NCBI RefSeq assembly: GCF_030412785.1
Contig: NZ_CP125295.1
Coordinates: 2,852,001 to 2,916,000, forward strand
DNA length: 64,000 nt
DNA from: Paraburkholderia sabiae
Lineage (GTDB): Bacteria > Pseudomonadota > Gammaproteobacteria > Burkholderiales > Burkholderiaceae
Direction of reading: 5' to 3'
Under the pieces are notes generated by a model. That model was not told the DNA's origin, did not search any database, and saw only the letters and a list, made by a program, of their open reading frames with translations. The position numbers and the translations under genes are program-made. Of the stretch, positions 7,931 to 15,378 are shown piece by piece (within the stretch, counting starts at the first letter, position 1; each line of letters opens with the position of its first letter).

Positions 7931-9097
7931 CTAGCTCTTGAAGATATCGAGCGGCAGTACAGCGGACACCACTACATTCGGTACATCGACGATCTGTCCG
8001 ATTCGCAAATCCACTGCAACGGCCGCCACTACGTAGGCCTGTTCACGCGTCAGATTCTTGTTGACCACCATCCAGTCGATGATACGGATCAGCGCATCGC
8101 GCGTTGCGAGCGTCAGATCTTCGGAGAGATTCGTCAATGAAGCGACTTTGGGGCTATCCAGATACGCGAGATGCGGCGGCACGTATCCGGCTTCCTTAAC
8201 GGGCATTCCCGTCACGGCATGAAAGCGGCTCGGCTCTGTGTTCTTGAGTTGAGAGCCGCCCTCGATCTGCGGAAAGCGAATCGCTTTGCCTGCGCCTTTT
8301 CGCAACTCACACTTAATGGTGACGCGTGCGGCCATCTCGACGGCTGAGCCGCAAACTTCGCCGTCGCCTTGTGCAAAATGAATGTCGCCCGTCCAGAGAC
8401 CGGCACCCGGATGCAGAACCGGAAACAGGATGGTCGTGCCTACCTGCATCGCCTTCACATCCATATTGCCGCCATTTTCGCGGGGCGGCACGGTACGAAG
8501 CCCTTCGGCGGCCCATGGCGCGCCCGGACCGAAGAGCGCTGCCGGTAATGCCCGTTGCGGGTCCGGCATCAGCGCGAAGCCACCCGCCTCTGCGAGCGCG
8601 CCCTCGCGCTCGAGCGCCGCTGCCACCTCTGGCTTTCCCGGCAATACGCCTATCGAACCCGGGAACGCGCACATCGGGACGCGCACGCCCGGGATCTGTT
8701 CCGATATCGCGGCAAGCCGATCGAGTCGCCAATGCGCGATAAACGGCCCTGGAATCACATCGCGCAGAAAGCCGAAGCCCGGAACGATCACCGTATAACC
8801 ATACGGCCCAGGGTCGATATCGACGACCGTCACGGCAAGTGCGTCGCCACGCTCCGCACCTTCGATATGAACGGGCCCCGTCATCGGATGAACGCGGTTG
8901 AGATCGCACTCCGCCACGCCTTCTGCAGAAGTTGTCCAGTCGAACTGGTTGTCGAATGCGTCGCGTGTTTCGAACACGATGTAGTCGCCAGCGGCGGCGC
9001 GCTCGATGGCAGGGATGTCCCAATGGAGCCTGTTGAAACAGGCGGGGTCGGATGCGGCGGTGGCGCCGCTTCTTTTGATCTCGACGGTCTTGAACAT
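7931..9097 (-). CDS. Acetamidase/formamidase family protein
   Basis: A 388-residue FmdA/AmdA-family amidase expected to hydrolyse a short aliphatic amide such as formamide or acetamide to the acid and ammonia in the cytoplasm. Family features are TVVDIDPGPYGYTV, the Gly/Pro-rich PGFGFLRD segment, PPRENGGNMDVK, and HFAQGDGEVCGSAVEM, which carries the conserved acidic/Cys region. Length is in the family range. AAGGAC precedes the ATG. It stands alone on the minus strand between the small secreted protein (131 bp away) and the SDR gene (256 bp away); no amide transporter is adjacent. The precise amide is unknown. Confidence 0.85.
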   Translation of the reverse strand: MFKTVEIKRSGATAASDPACFNRLHWDIPAIERAAAGDYIVFETRDAFDNQFDWTTSAEGVAECDLNRVHPMTGPVHIEGAERGDALAVTVVDIDPGPYGYTVIVPGFGFLRDVIPGPFIAHWRLDRLAAISEQIPGVRVPMCAFPGSIGVLPGKPEVAAALEREGALAEAGGFALMPDPQRALPAALFGPGAPWAAEGLRTVPPRENGGNMDVKAMQVGTTILFPVLHPGAGLWTGDIHFAQGDGEVCGSAVEMAARVTIKCELRKGAGKAIRFPQIEGGSQLKNTEPSRFHAVTGMPVKEAGYVPPHLAYLDSPKVASLTNLSEDLTLATRDALIRIIDWMVVNKNLTREQAYVVAAVAVDLRIGQIVDVPNVVVSAVLPLDIFKS

Positions 9098-9353
9098 GTC
9101 CTTCCACCTCCTGAACTACCGCACGGTCATGTCACCGAGTTTGCGTCGAAATATTGCTCGACCGCAACGAAGGAGGCGGCTTTGTTCGTGGTCGAAGTTA
9201 TCGGTTGTCTTGGCCTTGCCTGCCGTGTCTCGCACGCCACGTATAGCAGCTACGCGACGGCGACATGTCATCGCCCTTGCGTTTGGCCGATTATGGCCAG
9301 GACGAAAAAACACTTTTGGTCGATTGGAAACGCAGGGACCTGTGAGCAGGCCG

Positions 9354-10100
9354 TCAAAATGGGCTGATACCCGACATGCCCCCATCCACGGCCAGATCGG
9401 CGCCCGTCATATACCGCGATGCATCCGACGCGAGAAAGAGAATCGCCGCAGCAATTTCACCGGGCTGAGCCGGCCTCTTCATCGGAATGACATTCGACCA
9501 TTGCGCCAATTGCGCGCTGGATATTCCCAGTGTGTCGAAGATCGGCGTCTCCGCGACTCCGGGCGAAATGCTGTTGACGCGTATGTCGTGCTCGACGAAT
9601 TCGGCGGCAAAGCTTTTGGCGAGCGAAATCACCGCTGCCTTCGACGCACAGTAAGCCGAGAAATTCTTCGTGCCCTGGTTGGCCGCGAGCGACGCAACGA
9701 GGATGATCGTTGCGGGCCGCCCGAGAAATGGCAACGACTCGCGCACGGTCACGTAGACGCCGCCGACATTGACATTGAGCACATCGGAAAACTGCTGCAA
9801 CGACGTCTCGGCCACCGGTGTTTGCCGGGACACACCGGCATTCGCGACCACCACGTTGACATCGCATTGAAAATGCCCGACTGCCGTCTTGTATAACTGT
9901 TGCATGTCCTCGGGATTTGCGGCATCGGCGACCACACCCAAAGCGTTCTCGCCGAGTTTCTCCGCGGCCTGCTTCAGTTTGTCCGCATTGCGTCCGCTAA
10001 TCACCACCCGTGCCCCTTCGGAGACGAATCGTTCGGCGGTTGCGAAGCCAATGCCACTGCTGCCGCCCGTCACCACAGCCAAAGCATGCGTGAGTAGCAT
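9354..10100 (-). CDS. Short-chain dehydrogenase/reductase
   Basis: A classical SDR of 248 residues. TGGSSGIG (11-18) binds the nicotinamide cofactor, the NAG motif is at about 87-89, and the catalytic triad is Ser near 137, Tyr150 and Lys154 (YCASK). The start at 10100 is chosen from the GAGGATGAGG ribosome site and the normal SDR N-terminus (LAVVTGG); a longer upstream frame would overlap the cupin gene. The cupin gene ends 10 bp upstream on the same strand, so the pair is an operon. Substrate unknown. Confidence 0.88.
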   Translation of the reverse strand: MLLTHALAVVTGGSSGIGFATAERFVSEGARVVISGRNADKLKQAAEKLGENALGVVADAANPEDMQQLYKTAVGHFQCDVNVVVANAGVSRQTPVAETSLQQFSDVLNVNVGGVYVTVRESLPFLGRPATIILVASLAANQGTKNFSAYCASKAAVISLAKSFAAEFVEHDIRVNSISPGVAETPIFDTLGISSAQLAQWSNVIPMKRPAQPGEIAAAILFLASDASRYMTGADLAVDGGMSGISPF

Positions 10101-10110
10101 CGCCTCATCC

Positions 10111-10467
10111 TCACAAGTTGACGACCAGTGCGCGGCCCGCCTGGATTGCGCGCGTCGTATGGCCCTTGCCGTGCAAATCGGCTGCAACGAAAACGTCGCC
10201 CGCCGCAAAGCGTCGCGCGTCGCCATCGCCCTTCACGGCAATTTCGAGTTCTCCTGCAAGCACAACGACATATTGCCTTGACGGCGGATTGTGCCATCCG
10301 AGGAAATAGTCACTGTCGAACTCGTGCAGAAGAACGCTCTCGCATGCTTGCGCCGACGACAAGGACACGGCCACGCCATTGAACGTGACTGGGCTGACCT
10401 CGAAGAGCTGGACGGGTCTGAATTGCGAGTTTCCATCGTCGCCACTGTATATCTCGATGCATTCCAT
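10111..10467 (-). CDS. Cupin-domain protein
   Basis: A 118-residue single-domain cupin. The barrel is recognisable from FDSDYFLGWHNPPSRQYVV (motif 1 region, with a His in GWHNPP) and FAAGDVFVAADLHGKGH (motif 2 region). It may bind a metal or small ligand; it is too short for a multidomain enzyme. AAAGGAG lies 6 bases before the ATG, directly next to a perfect 16-bp palindrome that is a likely repressor site. It is first in an operon with the SDR gene, suggesting a shared small-molecule pathway. Confidence 0.75.
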   Translation of the reverse strand: MECIEIYSGDDGNSQFRPVQLFEVSPVTFNGVAVSLSSAQACESVLLHEFDSDYFLGWHNPPSRQYVVVLAGELEIAVKGDGDARRFAAGDVFVAADLHGKGHTTRAIQAGRALVVNL

Positions 10468-10477
10468 CGTTTCTCCT

Positions 10478-10493
10478 TTCGTTATCTAACGAA
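10478..10493. promoter_or_regulatory. 16-bp palindrome TTCGTTATCTAACGAA upstream of the cupin-SDR operon
   Basis: Perfect 7-bp arms (TTCGTTA/TAACGAA) around a 2-bp centre, ending 11 bases before the cupin start codon and abutting its ribosome site. The 7-2-7 layout and the position fit an operator for a dimeric MarR- or TetR-type repressor. No regulator gene is adjacent. Confidence 0.55.
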
Positions 10494-10654
10494 CGGGGCG
10501 ACTCGGCAATACTCTGAACAATCCCATAGAGATCGAAGCTGCCCGGAGCATTCGAAGTCTAGGACAAATTTACCGTGGACCTGGGTGAATTGACGCGATC
10601 GCCGTCAGCGCGGGAAGCCTGGCTGCCGCTGTCGGCCTCCGGCTACGTGACGTC

Positions 10655-11884
10655 TCAAGCTCTGGCCGTGCCCGGTTCGGCTTTCGTGTGTCTATGCGAC
10701 AAGAGCTTGCGGCGAATGAGATCGCGCAGCGGCGCGACGAGATGTTCCTGGAAATAGACGGCTGCGATGGCCGTGCCGATCAGATACAACGGCAAGCCGC
10801 CCATGCCCGGCACGATATCCTTCGATGCCGCCGCGCACGCTGCAAAGTGCGTTGCGCATTCAACAGGCGATACGCCCATCGAAAGCAGCTTGGTTGCCTT
10901 GATCATGAGCATGAACAGCGGCGCATGAATCGCAAAGATGGACAATGCGGAATTGCCAAGACGCGATGCGAGTCTCTCGCATTTCTCAGGCACTTTGACC
11001 GATGTGCAAAGCGCGATCAGCACCAACTCCGCGGGCATCATCGCGCCGTTGTGCACGAGGTATCGCCAATACTCCGGGCCGTGTGCGATCAACCACGCGC
11101 CCGTCACGAAGCAACACGTGACCATTGCCAACGAAACGATGCATCGAGCGGGTGACGATGTAATCGACGAGAGCATGCCTTCGCGAAACATCCCGTATAA
11201 GAGGATGCCTCCGAAGAACTCCGGCAAGCGCAACAGAGGATTGCGCATGATTGTGCCGACCATCACGGGTTCGTACCAGTGCATCACGCTTGCAAGAACA
11301 GGGGCAGCGAGATACAGCATCCATAGCAGACAGAGAAGCGCCGCCTTGTTTCGAGCGGCCAGCAGACGCGGAGCAGCAAATGGAAACGTCAGGTAGAAAA
11401 ACAGCAAAACCGCTAACGACCACGACGACGGATTGATCGAACCGTACAACGGATTCCAGACCTGCAGCAGCAATACATTGAGCGCGACGTTCAAGGTTGT
11501 CGCTGTCGCTGGCAACGCGACCATCTTTTCTGGCCCGTCGTCGAGCGTCATCAACGCAAACGATGTGACGGCATGCGTGCTGACGATAGCCACCGCAAAG
11601 AACAGCACGAGCCCGATAAAGTGAATGACGTACAGGTTCGAAAGACGTTTGACGAAGAACGTCCGGATGCCGCCCCGCATCGACACCGCTTCATGGAAAT
11701 AGACGTGCGCGAGGATAAAGCCGGAAAGAATGAAAAATGTGCTGGTCACGAAGCCGCCCATTCCGGCGAGTTCGATCAGGGGAATGTCGCGGCTTTGCGG
11801 ATATTGATGAATCGAGTGGAACAGCGTCAGGTATAGCGCGAGCGCGAACCGCAGAAGGTCGAGAACAGAGAACTTCTCTTTCAT
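10655..11884 (-). CDS. Acyltransferase family 3 (OafA/YrhL-like) membrane protein
   Basis: A 409-residue integral membrane acyltransferase. It starts MKEKFSVLDLLRFALALYLTLFHS, where the Arg and the His in the first two helices are the signature of the acyltransferase-3 fold, and has roughly ten hydrophobic segments. Such enzymes O-acylate surface sugars or other carbohydrates at the inner membrane. The start at 11884 is chosen because the longer frame adds an Arg-rich stretch with no family character. There is no sugar gene next to it, so the acceptor is unknown. Confidence 0.8.
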   Translation of the reverse strand: MKEKFSVLDLLRFALALYLTLFHSIHQYPQSRDIPLIELAGMGGFVTSTFFILSGFILAHVYFHEAVSMRGGIRTFFVKRLSNLYVIHFIGLVLFFAVAIVSTHAVTSFALMTLDDGPEKMVALPATATTLNVALNVLLLQVWNPLYGSINPSSWSLAVLLFFYLTFPFAAPRLLAARNKAALLCLLWMLYLAAPVLASVMHWYEPVMVGTIMRNPLLRLPEFFGGILLYGMFREGMLSSITSSPARCIVSLAMVTCCFVTGAWLIAHGPEYWRYLVHNGAMMPAELVLIALCTSVKVPEKCERLASRLGNSALSIFAIHAPLFMLMIKATKLLSMGVSPVECATHFAACAAASKDIVPGMGGLPLYLIGTAIAAVYFQEHLVAPLRDLIRRKLLSHRHTKAEPGTARA

Positions 11885-12269
11885 CACACACGCCCCCGCG
11901 ACGGTGAGTCGACTGCGGCGAAGCGCAATCGGATTGTCTCGAGACCATCGCCGCAATGCACGTGCCGCGCGGAAGGGTCTGATTTCCAGCAAATGGTAAC
12001 GGCGCGTCGCTGTTCAAAAAGCCGGACGACATGAAAACGCTAGGAGTTGGCGTATCGCATCTTTTGGGGAGAGTCAGATGCATGAATGCGCAAGCACCCG
12101 CACGACAAGGGTTCGCCCGTATCGGTCTCTTCCGGCAATTCTTCCGTTTCCACTCGACCCCGTCAGCAAGATCGATACACACAAGGTCGGTCATTTGACC
12201 GATACCGCCGTGCCGTGCGCAGTGCGATCCTTCGTGCCTGCACGTTCAACCCATCCATAAGGAGCTGCA
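11885..12269. other. Divergent intergenic region between the acyltransferase and the DUF308 gene
   Basis: A 385-bp non-coding stretch with promoters for two divergent genes. It holds the 16-bp palindrome at 12187-12202 and an AAGGAG ribosome site before 12270. No further gene is supported. Confidence 0.5.
12187..12202. promoter_or_regulatory. 16-bp palindrome TCGGTCATTTGACCGA upstream of the DUF308 gene
   Basis: Perfect 7-bp arms (TCGGTCA/TGACCGA) around TT, 67 bp before the start of the membrane-protein gene. Position and symmetry suggest an operator for a dimeric regulator. Confidence 0.45.
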
Positions 12270-12848
12270 ATGGCGGATCGCGATGAAGTTTCCACCCGAG
12301 TTCAGGAAGAGCGCTGGCTCACGCGCTATTACATCGTGCGGGCCGCTTTTTCTGCTGTCTGGGTCGCACTTGCTTTCTCCGCCGGGCAGCGTTTTCCGGC
12401 GGCCGCAATGGCATTGCTGATCGCGTATCCCCTCTGGGATGCGCTGGCCAATTACGTCGATGCGTTGCGCAGCGGAGGGCTGGCCAGCAATCGTACTCAG
12501 GCGATCAACGCCGTGATCAGCATCGCGACAGCGATTGCCGTCATCGTCGCCTTGCGATTGAACTGGGTACTGGGTGTGTTTGGCGTGTGGGCGATACTTT
12601 CCGGATTGCTTCAGCTCGCGACTGCCGTCCGTCGCTGGAAGCGCATGGGCGCGCAATGGGCGATGATCCTGAGCGGCGGACAGTCGGCATTGGCGGGCGC
12701 ATTTTTCGTGTCGCTGGCCCACGCGCCGCTGGATCACGCGATCGGAAGAGTGGCGGGCTATGCAGCCGTAGGCGCACTCTATTTTCTCGTGTCCGCGGTG
12801 TGGCTGTCGGTGGGCCAGATGCGCAGCAAGGCTATCCGCACGCCTTGA
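12270..12848 (+). CDS. HdeD-like/DUF308 integral membrane protein
   Basis: A 192-residue membrane protein with about six hydrophobic segments arranged in pairs (for example YYIVRAAFSAVWVALAFSAG and AVISIATAIAVIVALRL), the pattern of the HdeD/DUF308 family linked in enterobacteria to acid stress. An ideal AAGGAG ribosome site lies 8 bases upstream. A 16-bp palindrome lies 67 bp upstream. It converges with the 129-residue unknown, with only 12 bp between stops. Confidence 0.65.
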   Translation: MADRDEVSTRVQEERWLTRYYIVRAAFSAVWVALAFSAGQRFPAAAMALLIAYPLWDALANYVDALRSGGLASNRTQAINAVISIATAIAVIVALRLNWVLGVFGVWAILSGLLQLATAVRRWKRMGAQWAMILSGGQSALAGAFFVSLAHAPLDHAIGRVAGYAAVGALYFLVSAVWLSVGQMRSKAIRTP

Positions 12849-12860
12849 AACGCAGTCGAA

Positions 12861-13250
12861 TCAGGCAAACCTTTCCTTGAGAAACGCAACCACATAAGGC
12901 GTGGCAGCGGCCGCAATCGTCGACGCGGTGGACGGATCGATGCCCATACGCGCCGCCAGTGATTCAGCCACACGACCGGTCAGCACGCCTTCCCCGCCTT
13001 CTTCAAGCGATTTGAAAACGCCGTCGCCTTTGACGAGCCCAGCTGCGAAAGCAGCAAAGAAGCTCTTGCCCGCATGCTCGCCCAACAGGCCGCCACTCTG
13101 CTCTTCAACGTGAGCATGGGCGGTCTCTGCTACCTGCCCTAGCACCTGCTGGGCGTCGTCGGCATTGATGCCCTGATCGGCTAGCGCCTGCGTCGCCTGA
13201 CTGCCATGTTCGGACGCGAGAAATTCAGAAACCAGTTGCTGGACTTCCAT
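12861..13250 (-). CDS. Conserved hypothetical protein, alanine/glycine-rich (possible DUF937-like)
   Basis: A 129-residue soluble protein with no signal peptide. It is helical and Ala/Gly-rich, with a repeated pattern of small residues in GGLLGEHAGKSFFAAFAAGL and AASTIAAAATPYVVAFLKE-like helices. GGAG lies upstream of the ATG. The composition and spacing recall the YidB/DUF937 group, but I cannot confirm it. It converges with the DUF308 gene. Function unknown. Confidence 0.6.
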   Translation of the reverse strand: MEVQQLVSEFLASEHGSQATQALADQGINADDAQQVLGQVAETAHAHVEEQSGGLLGEHAGKSFFAAFAAGLVKGDGVFKSLEEGGEGVLTGRVAESLAARMGIDPSTASTIAAAATPYVVAFLKERFA

Positions 13251-13454
13251 GACAAGTGCTCCAGTAATCGTTAGGTTCGAAAGGCCGGCTTATTAGAGGT
13301 AACTTTGTACGACAGGCCTGGCCGATGCTTAGCCACGCATCAGCAGACTAGCGGATTTCCTCGCGCCACAACAGGAAATCGGCTGCCTCTGCCGGGCGTT
13401 GCCCGCAATTGCCTTTCATGCCTTACGTCCACATAGCTGTTAGTCAGTGAAACG

Positions 13455-13489
13455 AAAAAAAACCAGTGGACAATCTGCTTGTCCACTGG
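13455..13489 (-). terminator. Rho-independent terminator of the beta-propeller lipoprotein gene
   Basis: CCAGTGGACA (13463-13472) and TGTCCACTGG (13480-13489) form a perfect 10-bp stem with a 7-base loop. Read on the minus strand it is followed by eight Ts (A8 at 13455-13462), about 20 bp after the lipoprotein stop codon. Confidence 0.9.
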
Positions 13490-13509
13490 CTAAAGCAATG
13501 ACGACTCGA

Positions 13510-14646
13510 CTATTTCGTAGCGAAGACGGAGATGCCACCGTTCGGGAATGCCGAGGCACCTGGCTGGAACGGCACATAGACCTGACCGAGGCCGCTGTCG
13601 ATTGCGACCGAGTGCGCGCCCGTGCCGACCGCGATGGTGTAGAGCAGCTTGCGCGTCGCGCCGTCGATCACGCCCATTTCCGGCGTGAAGCCCGACGCCG
13701 CCGCCGTGCCGCTCGTCACCCAATGGCGCGCGGGCAAGAAGTAGCGATTCGATGCGGGATCGTAGGCGACCTGGTCCGTTCCTCCGAACGGTATCGACGC
13801 GAGTTGCGAACCTGTGTTGCGATCGAGTATCAGTGTGATCAGCGGATCGCCCGCAGACGGATCGCAGCCGATCAGCACGTCGCTATTCGGACCGAGCGCG
13901 ATGCCGGACGGCGCGCATTTGCCGAGCGGAAAGGACTTGCTGACAACGGGCGTTCCGGCCACGACGGAACTCGCGGCGATGATGTCGAGTTCGCCGTCCG
14001 GGTTGGCTGCTGTTCCGTCGTTGTTGATCAGGAAGTTCTTCGAAGCCGGGTCATACGTGCAAGCCTCCAGTCCCGACGATCCGGTAAAGACCAGTTTCGA
14101 CACGACGGCTTGCGTCGTGGTCGAGATGAAGGTCACGTATGGCGGCGTTTCGCCGGGACTCGCGAACATGATGAGATGATCGTCGGGATCGTAGCAGCCT
14201 TCGTCGACGCGCGAGCCCGACGTGCTGATCGGAATCGTCTTGACCGTTTGCATTGCGGACGTATCGACGATTTTCACGGAATCCACGTCGCCCACATACA
14301 GCGTGTTCGTTCCCGTCACGCCGACGATGCCGTCCGGCCCGGACGCATCCGTACTCGCACCCGCGCCGGTAAAGTTGCCTTGAATCTGCGCAATCAGCGT
14401 ATTCGATTTCGTATCGACGACATCGACGGCCTTGTTGTTTCGATCGGCCAGATAGTACCTGCCCGCTTCCGTGTAGCCGATATCGAAGCTGAACGCCGGC
14501 TTCGCGGAATTGGGTACGGTAATGTTCGTCAGCAGCTTCGATGGCGTCGGCGTCGGTGTCGGCGTCGAACTGGAGTTGTCTCCTCCGCCACATCCAGCGA
14601 TGACTGCCGTCGCAATGAGTAGCAAGGCCAATAACGGTTTTTTCAT
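13510..14646 (-). CDS. YVTN-type beta-propeller lipoprotein
   Basis: A 378-residue envelope lipoprotein. The signal sequence MKKPLLALLLIATAVIAGC ends in a lipobox with Cys19, followed by a short Ser/Thr-Pro linker (TPTPTPTPSK) that would hold the domain off the membrane. The rest is a repeated beta-propeller pattern (YYLADRNNKAVDVVDTKSN, TNTLYVGDVDSVKIVDTSAM), similar to YVTN/NHL-like surface proteins. The start at 14646 is chosen from the AAAGGAG site; the longer frame would add an AT-rich non-coding stretch. It has its own terminator. Ligand unknown. Confidence 0.8.
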   Translation of the reverse strand: MKKPLLALLLIATAVIAGCGGGDNSSSTPTPTPTPSKLLTNITVPNSAKPAFSFDIGYTEAGRYYLADRNNKAVDVVDTKSNTLIAQIQGNFTGAGASTDASGPDGIVGVTGTNTLYVGDVDSVKIVDTSAMQTVKTIPISTSGSRVDEGCYDPDDHLIMFASPGETPPYVTFISTTTQAVVSKLVFTGSSGLEACTYDPASKNFLINNDGTAANPDGELDIIAASSVVAGTPVVSKSFPLGKCAPSGIALGPNSDVLIGCDPSAGDPLITLILDRNTGSQLASIPFGGTDQVAYDPASNRYFLPARHWVTSGTAAASGFTPEMGVIDGATRKLLYTIAVGTGAHSVAIDSGLGQVYVPFQPGASAFPNGGISVFATK

Positions 14647-15378
14647 CAGTCGGCTCCTTTGAGCGGCGAAACGGTGGGGAAACGTCGAGTGGTTGGGTGC
14701 TGCAGTGCTTCGTTTCGCCGGTAAGGATGAGGAATGATCCGTAACAATGCACAGAAAATAATTTGATGGTTTCCATATGGAGTTTCGAATGAATGTATGG
14801 ATAGCGAAATATCTATTCAGCGAAAACACGATGAATTCGTAAGATTGAATGTTCGGCAAAAATTCGGAATAACAATGAGAAGCGATGCAAGCCAGGCGGC
14901 AGTACTATTCGCGATGCAATGCCGCATTCTCTTAGAGCTTTGATGTAGCGATGGAAAGTGTTGATCGACGGCAGATGCGCTATGGGCAGATTGCCGCATA
15001 GCACAGAGATTGACAGTGCACCGATCTTCCGACCGGATGCACGCGAGAGATCCAGCGCCTCTGTAAGGCCCGGTTATGCAGTAGAAAGCGCGAATTCCGG
15101 TGAAACGAGAGAGCCGTCGGGAGAAAAGTACTCACGGTCAGGGAAAACGCCTGGCATCGATTTCATTCCTTAAAGCACTAAGACCTCACGATAAGGAAAG
15201 GTTACCAAATTTAAGAAAAAGGAAGAATGAGTCGGGTAATAAATACCCTGAAGTAGAATTAGCGGCCCCTTAAGCTAAACCTAAGCTTCGATAAAATATA
15301 ATCGATTATTAGGCCACTGCAATACGAAGACAATACCAAAACAATCGGCGAGCCGTATCCGCCTTGCCAATTCTCTCT
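14647..15378. other. AT-rich intergenic region left of the TpsA locus
   Basis: A 732-bp gap upstream of the lipoprotein and downstream of the first TpsA gene. Base composition drops clearly below the neighbours, most strongly at 14740-14890 and 15180-15340 (long A/T stretches such as AAATATAATCGATTATTA). It should contain the lipoprotein promoter. No ORF with coding character, RNA gene or clear terminator is seen; the short frames are not supported. Confidence 0.5.

Noticed and set aside
9116..9385. 89-codon minus-strand frame before the acetamidase gene
   Set aside because: Overlaps the end of the SDR gene on the same strand and lacks any family pattern.
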